Made by a program: the position numbers and the translations under genes. Below, one piece after another: positions 12,471 to 20,981 of a stretch of DNA of 46,600 nucleotides. The DNA lies in the IMG/VR virus record IMGVR_UViG_3300036979_000173, positions 1 to 46,600 of that record. One strand, written 5' to 3'. Numbering within the stretch: the stretch's first letter is position 1; each line of letters starts with the position of its first letter. The notes under the pieces were generated by a model, which was not told the DNA's origin, searched no databases, and worked only from the letters and a program-made list of their open reading frames with translations. The DNA is from a virus.

Positions 12471-14162
12471 TCACGACCGATAGTCAGATTCTATCTCATG
12501 GTCAAGCGCATATTTTTCCCACTCCTCAGAATTTTGCTCTTGACTTCCAGACGCATCGCCAATGCCGTTTTGAGAGACGAAGAGTTCAGCGAGCAATGCA
12601 AGGGCATCCGCTCTGTCTGGCGAGTTGCCCTTCGTGCGCTTCTTCAAATCCTTCTTGCTTTCCAGTAACGTGCGTTCGTTCTTGAGAGTGTAGATACGAG
12701 CGCAAAGCTCCCTAGCTGTTTGATCGTCAAGCCCTCTCAACCTGCCGCCCATCACGATCACCTTGATCTGCCCCCAGAGTTGTGTCACCCGATTGGCGTA
12801 GACTTGCTTTGCAGGACGATTGTCTTCCACAGATATTGGTGCATCAGTAGCCGCTCCTCCAAAGCTGACTCGCACAAATCCAGACTTCCACCGCTGGGAG
12901 ATGATGTCGGCAATGCCAGCACCAGCACCAGTTGCGTCCAGAGCGAAATCTTCTGGCTCCACGCCTCTCGACTTTAGCTCGCTGATGGTCTGGTCTGCCA
13001 CTTGGTAGAACAAAGGATAGTTTGGATCGTCTTGCAGGTTCAGACGAACTGTGTCGGTGAGTAGCATGGTGAGTTGACCATCGTCTGCCTTGCCAACCTT
13101 GGCGAAGCGCAGGATGCAATCATCGCCCTCCGTGGTGAACGCTGGGTCAAGACCTGCAATAACCTTCACTCCACCCCCCTGCCAGATCACCCCCTCCCTA
13201 GCTCCTCCCTCCGTGATCATTGCGGAGTCCAGCATCGTGTTCCTAGCTCCAGATCGTGACCACATCCCTCGGCAATAGCTATTCCACTCAAGGCTACCCT
13301 CCCCGAAGTTCTTCTTGATGGTGTCCACGTTCTCCTGACCAAACAAATAGGGGTAGATTGTGCGACCAGCCTTAATGTTCGGTGATTTCAGCCCATCGAA
13401 CCTCACGCATACCCCCGACTTGGTTTCCCAATGCTCGTCCGAATCCTGTATGCTCCCCCATCCCATGCGAGGCTCGCAGAATAGCCCATGCGAATCGAAC
13501 ATGGACGATGCGTTGGCAATGGCAATGAATCGGAAGAAGTCCGTTCCAACTTCAAGGTTTGCCCTAGCGGAGAACACGGCTGGATTTGTCTGTGCCGCCT
13601 CGTCAACCATGATAACCATGCGAGGCAAGTGGACACCCTGTAGCTTTCCAACCGCTTGCTCAACTGCTCCACTATCGACGGCAAGGGCAATAATGCTACT
13701 GCGATCATCGCCCCTCTGCGACTGGATCTTGGTCTGCGAGTCAACTACATTCAATCCAAACAACGGAACCGCAGGACGCACAAACCGCATCATTTCCGAC
13801 CAGATACGTCCACGCAAAGATGGGACTGTGGTGGAGGTTAGGGCGACACGAGTTCCCATCGGCTTCGCTAGGTATTCAACCAGCGATAGCAGAGTAAAGG
13901 TGAATGTCTTACCAGCCGCCGCACAGCCAGTCACTCCAATCTCATTGTGATTAGTCCATGCCCACAGAGCCAACTCGTTCCAGTCATTCCAGCTTTTAAT
14001 CACATCAGGCCAAAGCATATGCACAACGTGCTTGATATGCTGACCCCTTGAAATGCCAGAGATCCTAGACGGATCGGAATCGCCAACCATCAGCAACTCG
14101 ATTTCAAGTTGCGTGATGTTTGGATATTTACTGAAATCTAGTCCGTACGTTTGAAGCTTCAT
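12471..14162 (-). CDS. terL: Terminase large subunit, 563 aa
   Basis: The packaging motor and headful nuclease. ATPase: Walker A TGCAAAGKT (78-86) and Walker B MVIMVDEAAQ (182-191). Nuclease: acidic residues in AGLDPAF (D339), ALDATGAGAG (D408) and NSPDRADAL (D515/D518). The order and spacing are those of a complete terminase. A GAGGGAG Shine-Dalgarno-like sequence precedes the ATG, which overlaps the stop of the membrane protein gene as ATGA. The candidate small subunit lies far away at 1099-1602, an unusual separation. Confidence 0.97.
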   Translation of the reverse strand: MKLQTYGLDFSKYPNITQLEIELLMVGDSDPSRISGISRGQHIKHVVHMLWPDVIKSWNDWNELALWAWTNHNEIGVTGCAAAGKTFTFTLLSLVEYLAKPMGTRVALTSTTVPSLRGRIWSEMMRFVRPAVPLFGLNVVDSQTKIQSQRGDDRSSIIALAVDSGAVEQAVGKLQGVHLPRMVIMVDEAAQTNPAVFSARANLEVGTDFFRFIAIANASSMFDSHGLFCEPRMGWGSIQDSDEHWETKSGVCVRFDGLKSPNIKAGRTIYPYLFGQENVDTIKKNFGEGSLEWNSYCRGMWSRSGARNTMLDSAMITEGGAREGVIWQGGGVKVIAGLDPAFTTEGDDCILRFAKVGKADDGQLTMLLTDTVRLNLQDDPNYPLFYQVADQTISELKSRGVEPEDFALDATGAGAGIADIISQRWKSGFVRVSFGGAATDAPISVEDNRPAKQVYANRVTQLWGQIKVIVMGGRLRGLDDQTARELCARIYTLKNERTLLESKKDLKKRTKGNSPDRADALALLAELFVSQNGIGDASGSQEQNSEEWEKYALDHEIESDYRS

Positions 14163-14458
14163 CTCCCTCGTTTAATTAAAAACCGCATCATGGCAACAGA
14201 TCCTTCTGATGTGGAGATTGTATAAACTAATCCTGTAGCAACAATTTTCCAAAATCCACCAGTAGTCATGGATGACCACAATTGACCCCAAATCAAGGCA
14301 GACACTAGGAAGTAAATGCCGTTGGATGCAATTGCCGCCCACCTATGATGTTCAACGTCCTGTTGATTCCTTGATCTTGAGGCCCAAGTTCCAGCCATGT
14401 TTTGAACAAATCCCAACACACCAATGGCAATTAGCATTATGATCTCTTTATCCGTCAT
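14159..14458 (-). CDS. Three-helix membrane protein, 99 aa
   Basis: Start 14458 (MTDKEIIMLIAIGVLGFVQN) overlaps the PP-loop enzyme's end by 11 nt, and the stop overlaps the terminase start as ATGA. Membrane helices lie near residues 6-24, 45-64 and 67-88 (ASNGIYFLVSALIWGQLW, GGFWKIVATGLVYTIS). A membrane protein wedged between packaging genes is unusual; holin- or exclusion-type roles are possible but unsupported. No homologue is recognised. Confidence 0.65.
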   Translation of the reverse strand: MTDKEIIMLIAIGVLGFVQNMAGTWASRSRNQQDVEHHRWAAIASNGIYFLVSALIWGQLWSSMTTGGFWKIVATGLVYTISTSEGSVAMMRFLIKRGR

Positions 14459-15242
14459 AGCATCCGCATGGAACTTTAGCCGCATCATTTTCATCAAGCC
14501 ATTCAAACATTTTCATTTGCTCGTCATCAGCGGCAACAATGTCGCTCCACTTCACTCCAAAATGCAACCCCTCAACCCTGCCCTTGATGTTCATGTTTTG
14601 CTCAAGCTGAATCGCCCTCTCAAAGTATTCTGGGTAATCTTTGCGTAGCCGAATTATTTCGGACAACTTCATTGATGGGCAGAAAAAGCAAGACGATTTT
14701 CCGACCAATGGCAGGCCATGCCGCTTGATTGTTGCGATGCAATCCTGTCTTTTCCACATCCATTCAATTAATGGAAACCATGATGTCTCAACCCTGCCAC
14801 GACCAACTTCATTTTGCTTAATTCCTATTGATCTGTGCCCCTCACCAGCGTCATATCCAACGGCAGAAATGACATTGTTGTAATCTCGTTCTGCCATCCA
14901 CTTGTTTACAAATTTGTGCTTTGGCTCTAGTTTGTATTTAACCGAGCAAGCCTTGGAACCGAATGCAAGTGCTGGAAGTGTTTTATTCCTCAAGCAATCA
15001 GCCTCTAGTGATGTTTGTTCCTTTTTGTATGTTTTGGCAACAATTTCAATTGGCAAGCCCCACCACTCCCTTGTCTTTTCAGACATCATTTTGATATGGT
15101 TGTAAGTATGTGGAAGCTCACCACCAGTATCAGAAAATATGATAAGCTCTGGTTTTATGTTGCGATCCAAGAATCCACATAGCATTGCAACGCTGTTTGT
15201 GCCGCCACCATAAGCGACAACTATTGGAAGTTCATCTTTCAT
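14448..15242 (-). CDS. PP-loop ATP-pyrophosphatase / PAPS reductase-like enzyme, 264 aa
   Basis: Adenine-nucleotide alpha-hydrolase fold. The PP-loop reads AYGGGTNSVAM (10-20), where the canonical SGGxDS has become GGGTNS, so catalysis may differ. FSDTGGE (36-42) is the second family motif, and Cys motifs ACSVKYK (98-104) and KSSCFFCP (182-189) could bind an iron-sulphur cluster or zinc. Related phage enzymes are annotated as PAPS reductases; DndC-type sulphur modification and base-modification enzymes share the fold. The target is unknown. A GGAGG ribosome site eight bases before the ATG is buried in a perfect hairpin (15248-15273). Confidence 0.8.
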   Translation of the reverse strand: MKDELPIVVAYGGGTNSVAMLCGFLDRNIKPELIIFSDTGGELPHTYNHIKMMSEKTREWWGLPIEIVAKTYKKEQTSLEADCLRNKTLPALAFGSKACSVKYKLEPKHKFVNKWMAERDYNNVISAVGYDAGEGHRSIGIKQNEVGRGRVETSWFPLIEWMWKRQDCIATIKRHGLPLVGKSSCFFCPSMKLSEIIRLRKDYPEYFERAIQLEQNMNIKGRVEGLHFGVKWSDIVAADDEQMKMFEWLDENDAAKVPCGCYDG

Positions 15243-15247
15243 GCAGA

Positions 15248-15273
15248 AAGCCTCCCAGATTTATGGGAGGCTT
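15248..15273 (-). promoter_or_regulatory. Hairpin masking the ribosome-binding site of the PP-loop gene
   Basis: On the minus strand AAGCCTCCC, loop ATAAATCT, GGGAGGCTT form a perfect 9-bp stem. The right arm contains GGAGG, the Shine-Dalgarno sequence placed eight bases before the ATG at 15242. The stem would block ribosomes unless opened, so translation may depend on upstream translation, on temperature or on a binding protein. The short T stretch after the stem also allows a weak terminator. Confidence 0.7.
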
Positions 15274-15281
15274 GTCAAGCA

Positions 15282-16481
15282 TCAATATGATCGAAGCTGG
15301 GATCGGATAGCATCCATTGCAGAACGAGGCTTGCCCTTGGTGTCAGCTTCAGGCTCGCTGGCAGATCCCTTGCTGATCCTTGGCTGGACAGCGGAATCCT
15401 GTGCAATGCGGCTCTTGTATTTGGCAAGCTCTGCCTTCAGCTTCGCATTCTCATCCACGGCTTCTTTGGCGATGACTGCGAGGAATGGAGCAACCAGCAT
15501 TTCATTCTGCGAGGCATTGCCATGCATGATGTTCTTTGCCGCATCAATCCTTGCCTTAACTGCCTTGTCGTTGACATCATCACCAGTTAAGCGGAAGAAC
15601 TCGCTTTTGTTTGCAAGGTGAGATGCCATGCGGTCAAATCCCTTGTTGATCTGCTCAACAGTCTGGATGTGCTGAGCCTCCTCTGCTTGCAAAATCTGGT
15701 TGTGTGTTGCCTTGTAGTCCTGCAATGCAGACTCAAGCGTTCCACGCTTGCTGTCAGCGTTGTTAATGAGCGACAGGAATTGAGCCGCCGCCGCACCCCC
15801 TCCGAAGGAATCGTCAATAAAGTCAATGCGCTCCCTGCCTTTCAGGGCAAGAGCCTTCTCAACAATTGCGGAATCAGCCGCATATTCATTAGCAAACTCT
15901 ACAGCGGAGTTGACGGAAGCATTGTAAGGGTCTTGATACTTCTCAAGGAACTTTGGAGACTTCTCAAATGCCGTGCGCTCAAGCTCTGCCTCAAGCTTCT
16001 CAAGCTTCTCCCGATAGGTGGAAAGCTCCGTGTCTTTGGTCTTGAGGGTTTCCTCATAGCTCTCTGCCTTCTTGCGAAGCTCTGCAATGTTGTCTTCCCT
16101 GCTCTTCTTCTTTGGCTTATCCTCAATCGGTGCTGGGTCTTGCGAAAGATCAAGGTCAGATACGTCAAAGCTATTAGATACTTCAGTCTCTACTTCAATC
16201 TTAACCTTCTTCTCCTTCTTCGGCTCAACATCAATGTTGTCCATGCTCTTCAGGAAGTCACCAGCCTCTTGAGCGGAAACGCTATCAAAGCCATCAACTG
16301 CCACATCATCTGGCAGGGATTCAAGGCTCTTCAAGTCCGTCTTTGGGATCTTTGGCTTGTTTGTAAGCTGTCTGGAAATCTGCGACTCCCAGCTTTCATT
16401 GATTGGCTCTGGAGTTGTCGCAATGACTGGATCAGCGGCTTGCGTGGTGGATGCGATGGGGCTTTCGTTTTGGTCTGACAT
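15282..16481 (-). CDS. Probable scaffolding protein, 399 aa
   Basis: The product is acidic, Glu/Lys-rich and largely helical, with a disordered N-terminus (SPIASTTQAADPVIATTPEP), a long coiled coil around residues 130-175 (ELRKKAESYEETLKTKDTEL) and a helical C-terminal part ending in PRSAMDAIRSQLRSY. That composition and its place just downstream of the portal gene are typical of capsid scaffolding proteins, which form the inner core of the prohead. The major capsid gene, however, lies 14 kb away. The leader is AACAAACACATAT. Function inferred from context. Confidence 0.6.
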   Translation of the reverse strand: MSDQNESPIASTTQAADPVIATTPEPINESWESQISRQLTNKPKIPKTDLKSLESLPDDVAVDGFDSVSAQEAGDFLKSMDNIDVEPKKEKKVKIEVETEVSNSFDVSDLDLSQDPAPIEDKPKKKSREDNIAELRKKAESYEETLKTKDTELSTYREKLEKLEAELERTAFEKSPKFLEKYQDPYNASVNSAVEFANEYAADSAIVEKALALKGRERIDFIDDSFGGGAAAAQFLSLINNADSKRGTLESALQDYKATHNQILQAEEAQHIQTVEQINKGFDRMASHLANKSEFFRLTGDDVNDKAVKARIDAAKNIMHGNASQNEMLVAPFLAVIAKEAVDENAKLKAELAKYKSRIAQDSAVQPRISKGSASEPEADTKGKPRSAMDAIRSQLRSY

Positions 16482-16492
16482 ATATGTGTTTG

Positions 16493-16768
16493 TTAAAATT
16501 CCGTGGTGTAGCTAGGAGGAAGTTCTTTCATTTCCTCTGGGACAACGGAAAGGTTTTGCAGGTCGGATAAAACAGATGCTCGTCCAGCATCGTACCCGAA
16601 CAGAACGTGTGCCTTATCGGAAAGCTGAAGCAGTCCATTGCCAGCCAACGTCCTCGCCATTGTCTGGGAATCCAGAATAGAAATAGCGGCCTTTAATACT
16701 GGAAGATCAAGGATCTTCTTTAATTCGATAGCAAGGGAAACATCCGCTCGCCACTCTTCGTGCGTCAT
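16493..16768 (-). CDS. Hypothetical protein, 91 aa
   Basis: MTHEEWRADVSLAIELKKIL begins a helical protein with QTMARTLAGNGLLQLSDKAH and GYDAGRASVLSDLQNLSVVP. The GYDAGRxSVLxDL pattern resembles small proteins encoded near the portal of some podovirus-like phages. Role in head assembly is plausible from position only. It lies between the portal-side small genes and the scaffold gene. Confidence 0.65.
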   Translation of the reverse strand: MTHEEWRADVSLAIELKKILDLPVLKAAISILDSQTMARTLAGNGLLQLSDKAHVLFGYDAGRASVLSDLQNLSVVPEEMKELPPSYTTEF

Positions 16769-16774
16769 ATAATT

Positions 16775-16963
16775 TTATTTGTTTTTGTTTTCCATTTCTT
16801 CAGCTTGCGCGTCTCTGATGGAATGAATTAAATTTTTGTGTGCTAGTGCTATTTCCGAATCTTTCCCATGAAAGGTTCTGTGATACATATACCTGTCGTA
16901 TATAAGAGAGACTATTTGTTCGGTTGCCTCTGCTTTACCAGCATCGAATGGATGCGTTTCCAT
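16775..16963 (-). CDS. Hypothetical small helical protein, 62 aa
   Basis: METHPFDAGKAEATEQIVSL and a Tyr/His-rich middle (YDRYMYHRTFHGKDSE) lead to an acidic helix (RDAQAEEMENKNK). No motif recognised. It has the A-rich leader CAAACACACAAT and is spaced six bases from the next gene, so it belongs to the portal-scaffold operon. Confidence 0.6.
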   Translation of the reverse strand: METHPFDAGKAEATEQIVSLIYDRYMYHRTFHGKDSEIALAHKNLIHSIRDAQAEEMENKNK

Positions 16964-16978
16964 ATTGTGTGTTTGTAA

Positions 16979-17239
16979 TTACCGACAATTCCAAGCTCGC
17001 AATGATTTGTTGATTCGGCTATCGGGATCACGCTTTGTTTTCTCGCTGGTGAGTTTGCTCTTCATCCCTTTCATCCTAGCGCAAAATGACTTTCTCCTTG
17101 CGGCATCTTTTTCTGTTTTTGGATTAGGAGCAGGTGGCTTTAGGTTGCCTCCAGTCGCCTTGTTATAGGATGCTCGGCCTTTGGCATTCAAGCCACCCTT
17201 TGGGTTCTTGCCTTCCTTTCTTGTCCATGCTCCGCTCAT
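16979..17239 (-). CDS. DUF6321-like small basic protein, 86 aa
   Basis: Starts MSGAWTRKEGKNPKGGLNAK and continues with RASYNK, AARRKSFCARMKGMKSKLTS and a DPDSRINKSLRAWNC ending. This tail and the GAWTRKEGKNPxGGLN start are what I know as the DUF6321 family, common in marine and freshwater phages next to portal genes. The function is unknown; the strong positive charge suggests nucleic-acid or capsid-interior binding. It directly follows the portal gene. Confidence 0.75.
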   Translation of the reverse strand: MSGAWTRKEGKNPKGGLNAKGRASYNKATGGNLKPPAPNPKTEKDAARRKSFCARMKGMKSKLTSEKTKRDPDSRINKSLRAWNCR

Positions 17240-17241
17240 AA

Positions 17242-19464
17242 TTATGGTTGGATTGCTCCGTATTTCTGCGCCACCTTGATGCGGTCAACCATCATACGCT
17301 GTGCCGTCTTGCGGTCTTGTAGTTGCATCTGGTGTTGCGCCTTTGCCTGTTTGATCTGTGCATCGTTCTGGAACTTCATGCGATCAATCTCAATCTTGTT
17401 CATGGCAACCATTGCCTTTGGATCTTGCTGTTGCGGCTGTTGCTGTTGGGCCATTTCCTCCATTTGCCTCTGCTGAATCTCCTGCGACATCCTCGCAAGC
17501 TGGTCTGCAATCTTCATAAGCTCGCTTACCTGCTCATTCATGGCATTGAACTGATCCGCACGAGTAGGATCTTCCTCCATGTATTTAAGGTGAGTAAGCA
17601 TATGCGGAATAACTGCCTGCATTGTCTTATCCGCACCCACAGGATCAATCTGCTGATCTTGCACGGACTGTACGATCTGACCAGCGAACTGGAGGTGAAC
17701 AGCCATGTGCGTGGCATGGTTTTGGTCTGGGTCAATAAGCACCTGCCCCCCTGTCTGGAGTGCATTGTTCTCAAGAGACGCAATGGATAGGTCGCTTCCA
17801 TCTGGCTTTGTTTCCTCTGGGATTCCGAATGTGTCCACGCCAGTCTGTCCTGCGATAGCCGCAATGTTGGCATTGATAACACGCTTCCTGTTGGACTCTG
17901 GGAGTTGTGGGAGATACTGACCGATCAGTTCCATCGCTTGCATACGAGCCGCAGATGATCCCTGACCAATGCTTCGTGTTGCCTTAACGCTATCAATGTC
18001 CAGCATAGCCGCTTTGGGAACTCCACGATTGAAGCAAGCATTCTGGAACTCCAAAGCCTCCTTGCCTCCATGATCCTCCTCAACGAGGTTTGGATTAGAT
18101 GCACGACGATAAACTTCTGCGTAATGCACATCAAGAGCCTGAAGGTAGATTTCAGCACGAGTGTTAGTTAGGCGAGACTTCTCACCGATCTCTGCCTCAA
18201 CCTCTTTATTGCTCTTCTTCCTGCCTCCCGAAACGGATGGCATGAATGATCCAATGTCATCACTCTCCTGCCCTTGGAAGTATTGAGCCGTCTGCATTGC
18301 GGCGGCAAGATTAGATGCAACATTGACTTGCGTTAGGTTAAGTCCGGGCGGCAAGATGCGATAAGGCCCTACCTGTACAGTCTTTAGCTTCTCTGCATCA
18401 GCCGCAGAATTAGGCTGGAACATAATAGCAGAGCCAACAATCACTCCCTCAAGGAGCGAGTTGTTAACCCTATTCATTGCCTCTGCGTACTTATAAACCT
18501 TTTGACCAAGACCCCTGACGCTATGGTAATAGCCATTGCCAACTCCATTAAGGAAGATGGTGAAAGCGTTAGAGAAGTTCTTATATCGTCCTACCTTCTG
18601 GCACAAAAATTCGGTGCTGTTGAGGCGATCAAAAATGTAATGTGAAATCCTGCCATCGTATTCACGCACATAGAAATGGGCGATCTTGATTACCTTGCTC
18701 TTGGCATACGAGTAGTAAAGAGCATTGTTTTTAAGCTCCCTCTGATACCACTCCCAAGGACGGCGTTGATCCTGCTCATCAACCCTAGCTTGCATGATTG
18801 CCTGTCTGCACTCTTCCACATCCCACCCTCCACGAGTGGCGGCTTCTTCATTCTCAACGTAGCTGTAAAGCTCCTCGCAATACATCTCATCAAGGATATA
18901 GCAGAACTCCCAGTTGTCCCAATCAACCTTTGATCCTTTGGGAACCACCATAGCGTAAGGCTCAATAGCCTTGGCTCGCCAATCCACGCCATCTGGGAAA
19001 TACATACAAGCCATTCCATGAATGACAAGCTCCTTGTGGCAAACTTGATGCTGGGCTAGGAAGTTGGGATTGCTGGACGACAGGAGCCTGTGGAACTCCT
19101 CCGTGATGATCCTGCTCCATTCCTCCCTCTTGCCCATGTCCTTGCCATACTTGGTCTTTACAGTTGCGTAATGACCCACGGAAGTGAGGATGTCAAAGTA
19201 AGGAATGACTGCTGACTCCACCTTGGCTTCTGCATGACCCCAATTGACATTGATGCGGTCTCCCTGACCCATCTCACGAAGCTGTTGTTCGTTATACGGA
19301 GGGTTGCCATCAATGATTCCCTGAATCTGTGCCCTGCGATACGATGCTATCTGATCGTCATTGATCAGTTCAAATAGCATTGACCTAGCGGATTCAGCGT
19401 CCTCAATTCTAGTGCGAGGAGGCTTTTCGCCAACTTTAGGGTCAGTTAATCCAGATGAAATCAT
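17242..19464 (-). CDS. Portal (head-tail connector) protein, 740 aa
   Basis: The portal forms the dodecameric ring through which DNA is packaged. The sequence has the podovirus-like portal order: an N-terminal helical domain (IEDAESARSMLFELINDDQI), a central WNxEFCYILDEM region with a Cys/Tyr-rich segment, a long hydrophobic strand region (SNAFTIFLNGVGNGYYHSVR, GLGQKVYKYAEAMNRVNN), and a C-terminal Gln/Met-rich coiled coil (residues 655-735, EEMAQQQQPQQQ), as in large P22-like portals. Length 740 is normal. Position between the zinc protein and the scaffold gene agrees. Confidence 0.9.
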   Translation of the reverse strand: MISSGLTDPKVGEKPPRTRIEDAESARSMLFELINDDQIASYRRAQIQGIIDGNPPYNEQQLREMGQGDRINVNWGHAEAKVESAVIPYFDILTSVGHYATVKTKYGKDMGKREEWSRIITEEFHRLLSSSNPNFLAQHQVCHKELVIHGMACMYFPDGVDWRAKAIEPYAMVVPKGSKVDWDNWEFCYILDEMYCEELYSYVENEEAATRGGWDVEECRQAIMQARVDEQDQRRPWEWYQRELKNNALYYSYAKSKVIKIAHFYVREYDGRISHYIFDRLNSTEFLCQKVGRYKNFSNAFTIFLNGVGNGYYHSVRGLGQKVYKYAEAMNRVNNSLLEGVIVGSAIMFQPNSAADAEKLKTVQVGPYRILPPGLNLTQVNVASNLAAAMQTAQYFQGQESDDIGSFMPSVSGGRKKSNKEVEAEIGEKSRLTNTRAEIYLQALDVHYAEVYRRASNPNLVEEDHGGKEALEFQNACFNRGVPKAAMLDIDSVKATRSIGQGSSAARMQAMELIGQYLPQLPESNRKRVINANIAAIAGQTGVDTFGIPEETKPDGSDLSIASLENNALQTGGQVLIDPDQNHATHMAVHLQFAGQIVQSVQDQQIDPVGADKTMQAVIPHMLTHLKYMEEDPTRADQFNAMNEQVSELMKIADQLARMSQEIQQRQMEEMAQQQQPQQQDPKAMVAMNKIEIDRMKFQNDAQIKQAKAQHQMQLQDRKTAQRMMVDRIKVAQKYGAIQP

Positions 19465-20123
19465 ATTTTAAGTGAATCGACAGCTTGATTCAGGTCATCA
19501 TTTTTGACCCAGCACCACTCTGGTCTAGTGTTTGTTGTCTCCGATTTCTCACCAGAAAGCAACACTTTTCTATTGACATGAACAATAGCCTCGTTCCTGC
19601 AACCACATACGCCACAGGTATATAACTTGGAATCCAAAGGAGTTGTGCGTGATCCCTTAACCTTTGCAACCAAGGATGTTATCTGTTGCATGGCAGAGCA
19701 TCCAGCGCAAAAGTTTGTGGTCATGTTGTTGTAGCACCTAGCGCAGATTTCGGCTCTTTTATTTGCTTCTTCCTGACTAACAAAGACTTCCTGTCCTGAC
19801 ACAGCGTCCATTGCCATAGTTGCAAGAGATTTAATTCCCTTGATGATGTTCTCTGCTGACAGGTTTGCTCTAGTTCCTTGCGCTGGATTGCCATCAGAAT
19901 AACTGCACCAACCATGAGGAAGCTGACGGCAAAGATGGTCTTCCACAACATCCTTCCAATCGGGAGGCAATGGGATGCCATTTTCCATATAATGCTTCTT
20001 AACCCTAGACAAGAGGGATTCCATCGTGAGTTCGCCTTCAATGCGAAACCCCGTCTCTGGAACTACGAAGCGATAACGATTCGGAGGAACGCTATCGTGA
20101 ACTATCAGCTTTTGACGTATCAT
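19461..20123 (-). CDS. Zinc-binding phage protein upstream of the portal, 220 aa
   Basis: The C-terminal half carries CARCYNNMTTNFCAGC (residues 131-146) and CGVCGCRNEA (169-178), pairs of Cys suited to one or two zinc sites. The N-terminus is mixed (VPPNRYRFVVPETGFRIEGE). The start overlaps the upstream gene by 32 nt in another frame, and the stop is coupled to the portal start as ATGA. Cys-rich proteins of this kind often precede portal genes, but their function is unknown. Confidence 0.7.
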   Translation of the reverse strand: MIRQKLIVHDSVPPNRYRFVVPETGFRIEGELTMESLLSRVKKHYMENGIPLPPDWKDVVEDHLCRQLPHGWCSYSDGNPAQGTRANLSAENIIKGIKSLATMAMDAVSGQEVFVSQEEANKRAEICARCYNNMTTNFCAGCSAMQQITSLVAKVKGSRTTPLDSKLYTCGVCGCRNEAIVHVNRKVLLSGEKSETTNTRPEWCWVKNDDLNQAVDSLKI

Positions 20124-20283
20124 TTTTAATAATCTCCTGTATGTCTTTAAGTGCTGAATGATAACCGCTCATCCAAGCGATTGCCATGTATTCTTCATGT
20201 CCTTCGGCAGATCCATGATTTTTAGAGTATGAGCGGATTCCAACGCTTCCATACCACTCGTCAAATTGTTGTTTAGCTGTCAT
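20092..20283 (-). CDS. Hypothetical protein, 63 aa
   Basis: MTAKQQFDEWYGSVGIRSYS, a GHEEYMAIAWMSGYHSALKD centre, and an acid/basic end. Phage proteins with the order FxxW...A...W..G..A are common single-domain helical proteins; I cannot assign one. It overlaps both neighbours in other frames (11 and 32 nt). Confidence 0.65.
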   Translation of the reverse strand: MTAKQQFDEWYGSVGIRSYSKNHGSAEGHEEYMAIAWMSGYHSALKDIQEIIKNDTSKADSSR

Positions 20284-20581
20284 GTGTGTTCCTTTCTTGT
20301 TCAATGCTCTTTGATAGTTTCTTTTCCATGTCCCCAACTGTGTTCCCAAATCTTTCAACGAAATCTTCGTTTGCGAAGGGAATGTAGGCATGAAGCACCT
20401 CATGCGCCACAACGTCTGACAGTCTGCATTCTGCATGGTATTTTTTGTTGATCGTGATTCGCCTGTTTTGGTAGTAGCACTTCCCGATTGCTGGGCCATT
20501 GGGAGTCATCCCACAATCTCCCCACCCAAACTCCCAGCGTTCTCCATTAATGTCTACATTGCCAATCTTCTTGAATTTCAT
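20273..20581 (-). CDS. SprT/ImmA-like zinc metallopeptidase-like protein, 102 aa
   Basis: The motif AHEVLHAYIP (residues 59-68) contains HExxH, the zinc and catalytic signature of metallopeptidases such as SprT and ImmA. A strand-rich N-terminus with Trp (ERWEFGWGDCGM) and a Cys pair precede it, and KKYHAECRLSDVV leads into the motif. At 102 residues it is a minimal domain. Start 20581 is set by the ATGA overlap. Phages carry such proteins in host-takeover or repressor-cleavage roles; the substrate is unknown. Confidence 0.75.
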   Translation of the reverse strand: MKFKKIGNVDINGERWEFGWGDCGMTPNGPAIGKCYYQNRRITINKKYHAECRLSDVVAHEVLHAYIPFANEDFVERFGNTVGDMEKKLSKSIEQERNTHDS

Positions 20582-20784
20582 TTTGTGAGCTTGGTTATCT
20601 CTCGCTGAATAAGCCATGCCGCTTTCTGCAAGTCTTCCAGTTCCTTGTCTGGATTCTTTTTGCCAGCACGGAATATGTATTTCATTGCAGATGCACGAGC
20701 AAACGGCATTTCGTCAATAATGTCTATTAACTCAACACCATTTGCGTTGATATAATGGGACGGATGTGAAACTGGGTTGCTCAT
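20578..20784 (-). CDS. DUF3310 protein, 68 aa
   Basis: The sequence SHPSHYINANGVELIDIIDE, FARASAMKYIFRAGKKN and KELEDLQKAAWLIQREI is the signature of DUF3310 (SaV-like), found in many phages and sometimes called nucleotide kinase on weak grounds. The complete domain is present. It is ATGA-coupled on both sides. Molecular function unknown. Confidence 0.9.
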   Translation of the reverse strand: MSNPVSHPSHYINANGVELIDIIDEMPFARASAMKYIFRAGKKNPDKELEDLQKAAWLIQREITKLTK

Positions 20785-20981
20785 CGTTTTGGAAGGATCA
20801 TTCCCTTGCGCTCCACATAGCGTAGCGGCCCACAGCTGACAATAGTGTAATGGATGTTCCCACGCTTCATGTCATCCACTACATTCTGTAGGTATTGATC
20901 GTGACGCTTGTTGCCAATTACATACGGCCCTGCAAGGATGCTGTAATCTTCTTCAATATAATATTCTGCTTCGTTTTTCAT
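20781..20981 (-). CDS. Hypothetical protein, 66 aa
   Basis: Starts MKNEAEYYIEEDYSILAGPY and has the core RHDQYLQNVVDDMKRGNIHY and a basic end KGMILPKR. No motif is recognised. The ATGA overlaps at both ends support the frame. It sits among regulators. Confidence 0.65.
   Translation of the reverse strand: MKNEAEYYIEEDYSILAGPYVIGNKRHDQYLQNVVDDMKRGNIHYTIVSCGPLRYVERKGMILPKR

Noticed and set aside
15618-16478. A long hydrophobic plus-strand frame opposite the scaffold gene
   Set aside because: Its Leu-rich pattern is the reverse reading of Glu/Lys-rich coiled coil codons, a typical shadow.
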